NCBI RefSeq assembly: GCF_016808335.1
Contig: NC_053141.1
Span: 30,061,249-30,125,248, forward strand
DNA: 64,000 nt
Direction of reading: 5' to 3'
Source: Panicum virgatum
Lineage: Eukaryota; Streptophyta; Magnoliopsida; Poales; Poaceae
Shown here: in pieces, positions 9,585-18,482 of the stretch
Layout of the letters: each line of letters begins with the position of its first letter
How positions within the stretch are numbered: the stretch's first letter is position 1
The notes under the pieces: generated by a model
What the model was told of the DNA's origin: nothing
Seen by the model: the letters and a program-made list of their open reading frames with translations, nothing else
Databases searched by the model: none
Translations under genes and position numbers: made by a program

Positions 9585-11042
9585 GAACCCCACTACCTTT
9601 ACCGCTTTCCAAAATCTTGCATGAAACCAAACAAAAATTTGCAAAATTCTGAAAATCCATAAAAATATGCATAACTAAAATCAAATAAAAATTGGTAAAA
9701 CCTTTAAAAACCCAAAAATATTTACTTGCTTTTCAGTATGTGTAGTAAGCATATGTAGTTTTTCCTTGTTGAAATGATGAATAGTTGCTCTGTTAGTTCC
9801 TTTCATATGCCTAGTTACAACCTTGTGCTCTCCCTAAGTTCTGAGTTTGGTGGCTAGATGTTCAAATCTTAAGCTTGAAACTTGTGGGTAGCGAAAAGCA
9901 GAATTCGAATCTAGGTTGTTGTGGGTTATGATATGGCTGAAAAGAGTTGCTATGATCTTCTCCTACGTGATGCTTGATATCCGGAGTATTTCTTTTCAAA
10001 AATATAAAAATAAAATAAAGTTCTTCGGTGATATGCAATCCCATCTAGAGCCATATGAGTTACAAGTTCAAGCAGCCTTTCCACATATGCAACTTGTCTT
10101 CTCATTGAGCTTTGTCAAATTGTTGTGACCCTTTGTGAGAATCACTTCATACGCCCATGATCAAGATCACGTACACGTCCACCCACATCCTATACTTCTA
10201 ACACTTGGAGGATAGCAAGTACATCCATCCATCCACAAATAAAACTCCATGTTGTACCATGTTTATCTCTCTCCAAAGTTATCTACATGATGTATGGGCT
10301 ATACAAAAAAGAAATGAAAGAAGCATACCCAAAGAAGGTATGCCACATGCCCACAAGGTATGTCAAAAAAAGAGAGAGAGAAAAGATGCATACCCAAAGA
10401 AGGTATGCCACATGCCCACAAGGCGTGTCAAAAAAAAAGAGAGAAAATATAGCCCATACCAAAATATATATATATAAATACAAGGGAGAGAGAATTCATA
10501 TAAAGGAGTTTCATCCACCATCCACCAAAAATATCCACACACTTGCACATCTTGATCAAGGCTTATGACTTGTTTCTCCTTTGTATCCGGTCTTTGACTT
10601 AGCAAAATGTGAGAAGCGGGTTGTCTTTACATCCTCCATACCTACAGATCCACCAAAAAGAGTCATTAGAAGTAGGATGGAAAAATAAAGGCACATAAAA
10701 GGCCTTGGTGAGGAATGAAACACATTTGAGCGATCCGAGAGATCACCCGAGGAACTTACAAAATTTCTTTTCAAAAATTATATAAAACCTCCGGATTGAC
10801 GGTTGAACAAAGGAGTGGTAAGTGGTACTCCACAAAGCCGTTCTGACCCTCAACTGCCAAAGATGAGGATGATGCTATAAGCCCCACAGGAGTAAGGTAA
10901 AAGGTGCGAACAAGGCCAACTTATTCAGAATAAAGGTAAGAACACTCGGTTGTGCCTTGGGCATAAGTCAGGAATGCGACATTGTAGCAACTCCTGATCA
11001 ACAACCTAAGTCTAAAACTTTGCTCGGGACGAGCAAAGGGCT
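9585..11042 (+). other. A1: 3' non-coding region
   Basis: No credible gene is present. This 1.46-kb region is AT-rich, homologous in layout and in parts of its sequence to F 50605-52050, and contains two tandem double-hairpin units at 10323-10428. A GACGAGCAAAGG motif sits just before the polypurine tract. Confidence 0.7.
10323..10428 (+). repeat. A1: two tandem double-hairpin units, period 65 bp
   Basis: Each unit has a perfect hairpin GCATACC-CAAAGAA-GGTATGC (10323-10343 and 10388-10408), followed one base later by a second one: ACATGCC-CACAA-GGTATGT (10345-10363) or ACATGCC-CACAA-GGCGTGT (10410-10428). The two second-hairpin arms differ at two positions, but each still pairs through one G-U. 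The linker is A/G-rich. Confidence 0.8.
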
Positions 11043-11054
11043 AGCTTGGGGGAG
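11043..11054 (+). other. A1 polypurine tract
   Basis: AGCTTGGGGGAG ends one base before the 3' LTR start TGTTGACGG at 11056. It is the expected plus-strand DNA primer. Confidence 0.85.
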
Positions 11055-11055
11055 T

Positions 11056-11428
11056 TGTTGACGGTGCTTAAGTGCCATTTTCACCCGTCAAATATACTCA
11101 ATAATAAAGGAAAACTGCATGCCTTACTCACATATTTGTATCACTAATCTCGCTCCACAGTTGTTTTCGAGTTTTGTACATTTCAGATGAGCAAGAGCGG
11201 AATAAGACAAAAACACGCAGCAGACACCATACAACTACACAGAATATCGCATCGGGCGTCACCCACTTACAAAGAGGGCCCATCTGGCAGAGCAAACGGG
11301 CGCGCCACGCATAATGCATACAATGAAAGACATTAGGGCCCGCATGTCAGCCTGCCAGAGAAGGATAAGGACGAGAGGCGGCCAGGTGGGGCCGGCCTCC
11401 CATCCAGGTGCATTTTGAGGAGGAGTCG
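11056..11428 (+). mobile_element. A1: 3' LTR, interrupted by element C
   Basis: It starts TGTTGACGGTGCTTAAGTGCC after the polypurine tract and is cut at 11428 by the terminus of element C (TGTAACACCC at 11429). No continuation is recognisable beyond C, because C's far end was lost in a later deletion. The 5 bases AGTCG at 11424-11428 would be one copy of C's target-site duplication. Confidence 0.75.
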
Positions 11429-11737
11429 TGTAACACCCGGTTTATAAAAGGACATAAACCGAGCAATCATATACGTGCCAGGATCAAGTCACACGTATAT
11501 ACAACAGAATGAACAGTATATCACAGCACATATCACGTAAAAAGATATAATAAAGTGAGTACGAAAGTTATTTATTACATTAATGACAAAAGTCTGGTAC
11601 AGAGTATGCGGAAGCGTAATACATAAACGATAACTCTCGTCGGAAGCTGAGCAGGGCGCCATAGGAACGTCAACTAGGAGACGAATGCCTAGAAGTCCTC
11701 ATAGTCCTGGTAGTGCTGAGTGAACTCCCTCGCGTCG
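11429..11737 (-). mobile_element. C: remnant of 3' LTR (chromovirus, minus strand)
   Basis: The reverse complement ends ...TTTATAAACCGGGTGTTACA, the terminus shared by all chromovirus LTRs here. About 309 bases remain, including the second LTR mini-exon whose frame ends REFTQHYQDYEDF-stop at 11689. The rest of the LTR is deleted; at 11738-11744 seven bases (TGGAGAT) match neither parent and look like repair filler joining it to gag. Confidence 0.85.
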
Positions 11738-12195
11738 TGGAGATGAGCTGCCTGCCGTGGAGCCTGAGGTGCTGGCGGAGCTGGTGGAGCAGCACGAGCC
11801 GGAGGTGCCGGTAACCTCGGGCCCTGACCTGCCTGCTGCTGCTGTCGAGGCGGGTACTGCTGCGGCCTCTGCTGGTACTGCTGGGGAGGCCGGTACTGCT
11901 GCTGCTGGTACTGCTGGGGCGGCTGGAGGCGAGGACGAGTGTTGCTGCCGGAAGCAACGGGGACAATCTTCCTCTTCTTGTCCTCCATCTCCAGGTACTT
12001 GCGCTCCGTGTTGAGCGCGCTGTCAACCAGATGGTTGAAGTCGTCGAAGCGGAGGTTGAGCAGCGCGTACTGGAGGTAGTCCTCAAGACCCTCCATGAAG
12101 TGCTCCTGCTTCTTGCGGTCATCTGCAACCTCGGCAGGGGCGTAGCGAGCAAGCTGCAGAAAACGATCACGATACTCCGTGACCGTCATAGTCCC
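11689..12195 (-). pseudogene. C: gag exon 2 fused in frame to an LTR-encoded C-terminus
   Basis: From the intron acceptor (12196) the frame reads [23 protein letters not shown], the second half of the chromovirus gag. It runs into the Pro/Gln-rich tail and then, at 11737-11744, passes without frame change into the LTR-encoded DAREFTQHYQDYEDF and a stop. Zinc knuckle, protease, RT and integrase are deleted. The fused exon is open throughout, but exon 1 has a stop and is itself interrupted by element A. It could be an accidental deletion product or a gag-only derivative. Confidence 0.7.
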
Positions 12196-12310
12196 CTGAA
12201 GTGAAAAAGACAGATATATATATATCGATGGATTAATTCATGACTCAGAAAGATATAACAAGGGGGTATTAGCTCAAAAGGAAACGCTGAATGATTATAT
12301 CTGAGATTAC
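12196..12310 (-). other. C: gag intron (115 nt, GT-AG)
   Basis: On the minus strand CAG/GTAATCTC (GT at 12310-12309) and CACTTCAG/GGGACT (AG at 12197-12196) bound a 115-nt insert at exactly the position of the intron in A, B and E. Removing it joins ALKQ to GTMTVTEYRD in frame. Confidence 0.8.
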
Positions 12311-12405
12311 CTGCTTTAGTGCAAGGAACTCCTTCTGCTTCATCTTCATAACGCCCGCGGGGACGTTGTGGCTGCGGAACCGCTCCCGGAACTGGAGCCA
12401 GGTGA
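12311..12405 (-). pseudogene. C: 3' part of gag exon 1
   Basis: This encodes [32 protein letters not shown] up to the splice donor. Together with 33573-33990 it makes 513 nt, exactly the length of the intact exon 1 of element B, which confirms that A inserted here with the 5-bp duplication GAGCC. Confidence 0.85.
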
Positions 12406-12410
12406 GAGCC
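12406..12410. repeat. Target-site duplication of element A (left), GAGCC
   Basis: GAGCC directly precedes the LTR start TGTAACACCC at 12411 and recurs at 33573-33577 directly after A's right terminus. Confidence 0.95.
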
Positions 12411-12593
12411 TGTAACACCCTAATTTAAATTCCAGCATTTATTAATAAATTTAATTGGCTTTATTTAATTTTCTGAGGTTTATTGTGTTAGACTTGCATT
12501 TAATCTAAATTTTTGTTCTATAAGTAATTAAAATTTATCATAGGTTTAATTTGATGTTGCATTCATGCTGGTGCATTGTTCTTTTTGTTTGAG
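12411..12593 (+). mobile_element. A: 5' LTR reduced to its first ~183 bp
   Basis: It starts TGTAACACCCTAATTTAAATTCC and matches A's 3' LTR from 30107 almost base for base, up to GTTTGAGTGGTA. There it switches directly to the sequence that normally follows the LTR (GAGTGGTATCAGAGCC). Both parents contain GAGTGGTA (30287-30294 in the 3' LTR), so an 8-bp microhomology mediated a deletion of about 3.3 kb that left the PBS intact. Confidence 0.9.
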
Positions 12594-12606
12594 TGGTATC
12601 AGAGCC
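12594..12606 (+). other. A primer-binding site, initiator tRNA-Met
   Basis: TGGTATCAGAGCC is complementary to the 3' end of plant initiator tRNA-Met and is present in every chromovirus copy of this window that keeps its 5' internal start. Confidence 0.9.
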
Positions 12607-13161
12607 GTATCGACTGTAGGACGAAGCCTAAATAGAACTGGTCGAGTTTTAGGACTTCTTCTCTCCAATCCTTGTCTGCTGAAACTATTTTGCTATTATA
12701 CCCCTTGAATTCTATGACTTTCACCCGTCTTGCCTTGATTTCTCTCTCTGAAGAATAGTTTTCGTAGATTTGGCTTGAGTCAGTCATCTGACCACCATAA
12801 GTATCAGCTAGGTGACCCTTTATAATAATACGGTAGTACGTTCTGTGACGCGTTGTGGTTAGTCGAGTCGGATGTTAAACTCGGCTAAGTTGTGAAAATT
12901 GTCTGCTTGTTATTATGCTACATGTTTGATTTGGATTTTTGAATGATTGTATAGCTTAGTGGTTTAAAATTGTTTAAAGAAAATCCCTCTTATGTTAAAG
13001 TTAACTAATTAATAAAATGAGTTAGATCGTTGGGGGTAAAACAGTCCACTCTATCCTGTCTACTTTATCATGGCTGAGTCTTTTTCCGCAAAGAGTTATC
13101 ATATCCATCTGAATTTATTCCTGCAATATCCTTACTCGTGAAATCTTTTGTCCAAAATCAG
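12607..13161 (+). other. A: leader between PBS and gag
   Basis: Non-coding in the sense direction. The same ~550-bp leader occurs in B (18483-19034), E (43466-44022) and C (33991-34543, minus). It ends CCAAAATCAG immediately before the gag ATG, which could act as a splice acceptor for a leader intron. An antisense ORF of 62 codons is present in A and B but not maintained in E. Confidence 0.75.
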
Positions 13162-13677
13162 ATGGTGAACACCAGGCGTGTTTCTGACTAGCAGGGGCAG
13201 AACAACCAGGGTCAGAACACCCAGGGGACCGGGATCCCGATGCCGCCGCCTTTGACTCCGGAGCAGTACTTCCAGCTCCAGATGCAGATGATGGCTACCC
13301 TGAACAACACTGTTCAGGCTCTTCAGTAGGCTCACACTCAGCCTCCACCTCCTCCACCGCCGCAGCCTCGCGACAGGCGTGCTGAGTTCCTGAGGGGTCA
13401 CCCGCCGATGTTTTCTCACACGTCCGACCCTCTTCAGGCTGACGACTGGCTCCGTGCAGTGGAGCGCCAGCTGGACATCACCCAGTGCGATGATCGTGAG
13501 CGCGTCTTGTACGCAGCAGGACAGCTGCGAGGGGCAGCTTTGGACTGGTGGGAGTCCCACCCAGTTCAGGATCGCGAGGCTCTCACCTGGCTCCAGTTCC
13601 GAGAGCGGTTCCGCAGCCACAACGTCCCCGCGGGCGTTATGAAGATGAAGCAGAAGGAGTTCCTTGCACTGAAGCAG

Positions 13678-13787
13678 GTAATCTTAAATATAATCATTCA
13701 GCGGTTTCTTTTGAGCTAATGTCCCTTGTTCTATCCTTATGAATCTTGAGTTAATCTTTCGATATCTATCTATCTTTGTCACTTCAG
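13678..13787 (+). other. A: gag intron (110 nt, GT-AG)
   Basis: CAG/GTAATCTTAAATA at 13678 and GTCACTTCAG/GGGACT ending at 13787. It lies between codons (phase 0) and is not a multiple of three. The upstream frame stops in the intron at 13717-13719 (TAA). Confidence 0.85.
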
Positions 13788-14891
13788 GGGACTATGTCGG
13801 TCACGGAGTATCGTGATCGCTTTCTACAGCTTGCTCGCTACGCCCCTGCCGATGTTGCGGATGACCGCAAGAAGCAGGAGCACTTCATGGAGGGTCTTGA
13901 GGACTACCTCCAGTACGCGCTGCTCAACCTCCGCTTCGACAACTTCAACCATCTGGTTGACAGCGCGCTCAACACTGAGCGCAAGCACTTGGAGATGGAG
14001 GACAAGAAGAGGAAGATTGTCCCCGTTGCTTCCGGCAGCAACACTCGTCCTCGCCTCCAGCAGCCTCAGCAGTACCAGCAGCCTCAGTACCGGCCTCCTC
14101 AGCAGTACCAGCAGAGGCCACCGCAGCAGTACCCGCCTCGACAGCAGCAGCAGGCGGGGCAGGGCCCGAGGTTTCCGGCACCTCCGGCTCGTGCTCCACC
14201 AGCTCTGCCAGCACCGTAGGCTCCACGTCCGGCAGCTCCTACCGGACAGTAGGCTTCGACACTTGCACGCGTCTGCTATCACTGCGGCCAGCCGGGGCAC
14301 TACGCCAACACTTGCCCCCGAAAGGCGCAGGCGGGACAGCAGGGGCGCCCAGCTCAGCCCAGGGCGCCAGCACAGGGTCGGGTGAACCACGTGACGGCCG
14401 AGTCAGCGGCTGAGGCTCCTAACGTGGTTATTGGTACGTTCATGGTCAACTCTCACCCCGCTACAGTGCTTTTCGATACCGGTGCTACTCATTCTTTCAT
14501 CTCCAAGTCATTTGCCGAGCAGCATCGTATACCGGTTTCTTGTATGAGGATAGCTATGGTAGTTACCTCACCTGGGGGTCAGATACGTACATGTTCTATA
14601 TGCTCCAGAGTTAGTATTGTCATAAAGGGGGTAGAATTCCGCACTGGCTTGATAGTTATTGACTCCTCGGGGATAGATGTGATTTTTGGGCATGGAGACA
14701 CTTACCAGATGGGGAGTCCGTATTGATTGTGCTCAGCGGACAGTTCACTTATCGGCATCTGATGGCCAAGAGGTGACAGTCAGTGCTTCAGAGCCTTCTG
14801 GATTTCTTCATCAGATGGAGGCTAGACCCACGGACGGTATTCGTGTGGTGTCTGAATTCCCGGATGTCTTTCCGGATGATCTGCCAGGTAT

Positions 14892-14896
14892 GCCGC
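14892..14896. repeat. Target-site duplication of element B (left), GCCGC
   Basis: GCCGC precedes B's LTR at 14897 and is repeated at 27223-27227 after B's right terminus. Removing B and one copy restores the continuity of A's pol (DDLPGMPP). Confidence 0.97.
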
Positions 14897-17014
14897 TGTA
14901 ACACCCTAATTTAAATTTCAGCATTTAATAAAAAAAAATTAATTGGCTTTATTCAATTCCTAAGGTTTATTGTGTTAGTCTTGCATTTAATCTAGTTTTT
15001 GTTTCACAAGTAATTAAAAATTTTCTTAGGTTTAACTTTGTTGATGCATTCATGTTGATGCATTGCTTTAATTGTTTGATTTCATAGGGGTTTGAATTCA
15101 AAATTTCTTTTGAATTCAAATAGTTGAGCTTGAGTGAGAAATAGAAGTAGAAAAGGAAAAAAAAAAACCCAAAGCAAAAAACCCAAACCCAACTTCCCAA
15201 GCCCAGCCCAACACTCAGCCCAAACCCGTCGGCCCAATCCCTCCCCGCACTCGGCCCGACCCACACCTCAGCGCGGCCCAGCTCCGCACGCCCCGTAGGC
15301 AGGCCCACTCATCGCGCGCGGCCTGCTAGCGCCTCAGCCCGTTCACCCAGCACCGCGTCGCACGCGCCCCTCCTCCCCCTGCCACCCGGACCCCACGGGT
15401 CAGACCCATCTTCCCCGCCGTGACGCCCGCTCGCGCTCCCGTCTGCCCTGCTCGCTCCGCTCCTCTGCGCCGTGGACCAAGCCGCGCCACCCGCCCCCGT
15501 GACCCACAGAACAGCCTCGCCCAGCCTCTAGAAGCTTCGCCTGAGCCCGGGATCACGCAGCGCAACGGCTCGATCCGCTTCTCACGCGCGCGGATTCAAT
15601 CCCGCGAATCTCGCCGGTTTTCCATCCGTGGCACGCTTGCCCAGGATCCCCGGTCCTCCTTATCTAGCGCCTGCGACCTTCCCTGCACCTCACACGCCAC
15701 GCCGCCGCCACCTTCGCCCTCCAGCGCAGCCCAGAGCCAAGCACAGCCACGCCCCGCCGTAGCTCCGCCGTGCCGCGCCCCTGTGCCGCCGAAGAACCGC
15801 TGCTCCGCTGCATACTGGGCCACCCCAACCCCCACATAAGCTTCACCGCAGCCCTAGGAGACTTCCTGCAGCCCCTGCACCGACTTTGGGCCCTTGTGTC
15901 GCCGGAATTGAGCCCGAACTTCAACTCGGGTGAGCTCTGTTCGCCGCCCGATTCCTCGCCGTCGGTGGACCGCCGGCCAAGCTGACCCTTTGAACGCCTT
16001 CACAGCACCACCGCGGACCTTCCTTGGGGAAAGGACGACCGGAGCACCGCTGCAGCATCTCCTCCGCGATCACCGTCCCCGCTCCGCCGCCGGTCAGCCT
16101 CGCCATCGACTTCGCCCGGCCCTTTCCTTCATTTCCGAGCCTGGTGAGCACCCGCAACTTCCCCCGCTCCTTTTGGCGCTAGAATTTGGTAGTTGTAGCC
16201 CCGAGAGACCCCGAATCGCCCTGCGCCGGCGAGCACCACCACTCAGCTCTGCCCCGCGTCATGGCAAGCCCCAGCCGAGCCTCCCTGAGCCCCGGAAAAC
16301 CTCCCAGTGGATCACGCATGTTGCGTGGAGTCCTCCCGACCCAATAAACCGTCGATTCGACCCCAGGATGGCCAATTTCGGGCCTCTCCGGCGAGGCGCC
16401 GCCGCGGGGAAGGTTTCTCCGGTGACGTTCCGCCGCCACCCCGCGCCCCTTTGCCCCGGACCGCCGGATCTTGGATCAACGCGCCAGATTAGGTCTGGGA
16501 TCCATTAGATCTAGACCCTCAGATCTAGATCCAGCGGCTAGAAACCGCACGTACCGGTTCGGCCGGTACTTTTGTTAAAGAGACCCCCGGTTCTGTTGAA
16601 ATCAACCCGCAGTCCGAACTTGTTCAAAAATATTTACGCAGAGGTCCTGATTTTAATGCGTAGCCCCCTGAGTTTTACCAGATTTAAACCCGCCGTCCAG
16701 CCCTGGTTCTTTTATGAGTTAGGCCCTGGACTTAACGTTTATTTATGTTTTAGCCCTCGGTTTTAGCAGAAAAGTCCCTGGAACCCTGTTTTTATTGCAA
16801 ATAAGCCCCTGAACCTTGTTTTTGGCCTAGATTATGCGTCTTAGCTCCGTTTTTAGCGTTCTTTATATCCACGCGATCGTTGTAACGCGTAGAACAGTAT
16901 TAGAGTAGTTTAGTGTGCTGTTCTTATGTATTGATGTATTGTTTCTTAGTTTTTGTTAGTATTTGCTTGTATGCTTATTGTTGTGCATTGTTTTGGCCAT
17001 GTGTTCGTGAGTAG

Positions 17015-17104
17015 ACGCTGATCCAGTTGAGGAGCCCCAGTACCAGTACCCGGAGCAGCCGTCTTCTGAGCACTTTGAGCAGCAGCCAGAGCAGTACGAG
17101 GAAG
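17015..17104 (+). other. B 5' LTR: candidate mini-exon 1 (Gln/Glu/Pro/Tyr-rich)
   Basis: After GTGAGTAG an open stretch of 29 codons reads ADPVEEPQYQYPEQPSSEHF and on to EQYEE. It ends GAAG/GCAAGT, the exact consensus of a GC-AG intron donor, and the GAAG/GCAAGT donor is kept in A, B, D, E and H LTRs. A TGA lies 6 bases upstream in the same frame, so it must begin at a splice acceptor rather than an ATG. Joined to 18154-18209 it stays in frame to a stop. TAG mutations have appeared in it in D, E and H. Confidence 0.45.
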
Positions 17105-18083
17105 GCAAGTATAACATGAACAACCCATCACTTTTAAATACATTTTCATACTGCATTTAATACTGTATGCCTATAAGGATTTCCTAGCCACTTTATATCC
17201 TTTACATATATCCTTTGGGTTGCATTTTGGTTAGTTGTGCTAGGTTGCTGCGCTATAACACACTTTGGTCCTTTTTAATTAATTTGATTAATGGTTTACT
17301 TGAACTTAATTCTGAGAGTGGCACTCTGTGTGGCTTGAGTGGCTCACGTCTCGTTAAAAGATGTTTTTGTAGAAACATGGTTTAGGGGGCCAGCACGGTG
17401 CTTACTGCCTGGTTGGCCACTCTCCATAAGGACCGGTTCATAGAGCGACAACCTGGGACAACAGCGCTACCACAAGGCTAGAATGGGATAGACTTGGCGT
17501 AATAATTAGATCTTTTTGGTTTGGAGTAACTTACCTGCGGGGCAAGAGTAGTAAGCTTCAATGGTCCCTGCTCCTCCGGCTTGGTCTGTGCTTGGATTGC
17601 GCTCCTGTGCTTGTACCCCCAGAGGTGGGCCCCATCGTCGCCGACCTATCTCTCGCGGTTACGCCTTACCAACGAGATTCTTTGTAAAGGCCTCGTAGTG
17701 AGTCGCTAGTCATCTCACCTAAGGAAGTGTGATGAACAACTGGCGTAGCTCACGACTTGTGGGTAAAGATGTGCAACCTCTGTAGAGTGTAAAACTGGTA
17801 TACTAGCCGTGCTCACGGTTATGAGCGGCCCAGATCCTCCTTTTGATTAGTGGAGTTATCTCCTTCCGACGAGGGAGGTGCTTCTCGGGGTTTACCTTGG
17901 TGGCTTGGTTTCAGTTTGGTTCTTAGTAGTTTCTTAATTAATTCTGATTAATTACTATGTAACTGGGTTAACGGTAATTCATCAACTCGTAGTAAATAGC
18001 TTAAATAAAATTTTGCCAACACTTAAAAGCTAATGCAGTTGAGTCAGCCAGCCTAGAGCCTCATAGTTTGTGTTATACTTGTT

Positions 18084-18102
18084 GAGTACAAGTTGTGTAC
18101 TC
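18084..18102 (+). repeat. B 5' LTR: conserved hairpin GAGTACA-AGTTG-TGTACTC
   Basis: A perfect 7-bp stem with a 5-nt loop lies about 50 bp before the pyrimidine-rich acceptor CTGCTGCTCAG. It is kept in E (43068-43086), H and the B 3' LTR (26840-26858); in A and D the stem is shortened to 6 bp but not lost. Confidence 0.7.
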
Positions 18103-18153
18103 ACCCTTGCCTCTTCTCTACTTTTTCCTCTTGGCTACGCTACTGCTGCTCAG

Positions 18154-18209
18154 TTCCTGCCGACACGAGGGAGTTCGTCCAGCGCTACCAGGACTACGAG
18201 GACTTCTAG
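18154..18209 (+). other. B 5' LTR: candidate mini-exon 2 ending in a stop
   Basis: It follows TACTGCTGCTCAG, a good acceptor. With the phase left by the GC donor at 17105 it reads PADTREFVQRYQDYEDF and then TAG at 18207. The same peptide, with few changes, ends in the same stop in A, C, E, F-side D and H copies. In C it is fused in frame to Gag. Whether it is translated is unknown. Confidence 0.45.
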
Positions 18210-18469
18210 GTGTTCGTCTCCCAGTCGACGTCCCTGTGGCGCCCTGCTTCAGCTTCGGAGAGCTTTATCGTATTTTTGTACTTCGCTTCCGCTGTATCAG
18301 ACATTTTGTCATTATTGTAATAATTAACATTCGTATTCGCTTTATTATATCTTTTTACGTGATATGTGCTATGATATACTGTTCATTCTGTTGTATATAC
18401 GTGTGACTTGATCCTGGCACGTATATGATTGCTCGGTTTATGTTCTTTTGTAAACCGGGTGTTACAGAG

Positions 18470-18482
18470 TGGTATCAGAGCC
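18470..18482 (+). other. B primer-binding site, initiator tRNA-Met
   Basis: TGGTATCAGAGCC begins 3 bases after the LTR end (GAG spacer) and complements the initiator tRNA-Met 3' end. Confidence 0.95.

Larger units (their letters stand above)
13162..14896 (+). pseudogene. A: gag and protease, interrupted by element B
   Basis: Exon 1 (13162-13677, MVNTR start) and exon 2 (from 13788) encode Tekay/Del-type Gag: [43 protein letters not shown], then a Pro/Gln-rich tail and a zinc knuckle ([13 protein letters not shown]). TAG codons at 13189, 13327, 14217 and 14250 each replace a CAG still present in B or E. Protease follows with [11 protein letters not shown] near 14474. A T5 run near 14685 holds one extra T and shifts the frame, after which MGMETLTRWGVRIDC resumes. 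The protease section is much less like B and E than the flanking gag and pol are. Coding is cut at 14896 by B and resumes at 27228. Confidence 0.9.
14897..18466 (+). mobile_element. B: 5' LTR, 3570 bp
   Basis: It starts TGTAACACCCTAATTTAAATTTC and ends AAACCGGGTGTTACA, imperfect terminal inverted repeats TGTAACACC/GGTGTTACA included. The first ~230 bp are AT-rich, 15130-16500 is very GC-rich with many GGCCCA/GCCCA motifs, and the rest is AT-rich and conserved among all copies. By eye about 30 single-base differences and a few small indels separate it from the 3' LTR, roughly 0.9%. At the commonly used grass LTR rate of 1.3e-8 per site per year that is about 0.3-0.4 My since insertion. Arg/Pro-rich ORFs in the GC-rich part are composition effects. 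Confidence 0.96.

Noticed and set aside
10283..10568. Overlapping ORFs on both strands over the double-hairpin repeats (also 51267-51573)
   Set aside because: Repeat-derived low-complexity peptides with no conservation of frame between A1 and F.
13824..14390. Antisense and +1 frame ORFs across the gag exon 2 (Leu/Arg-rich or Ser/Thr/Arg-rich), seen in A, B, C and E
   Set aside because: Mirror images of the Gln/Pro-rich and Arg-rich Gag coding; conserved only as a by-product.
15420..16508. Long Arg/Pro/Ala-rich ORFs in the GC-rich part of the LTRs (also 24176-25264, 30337-30932, 48194-49728, 59607-60186)
   Set aside because: They appear on both strands and in several frames at once, have no domain, and are repeated only because the LTRs are copies. 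They are typical of GC-rich DNA with few stops.
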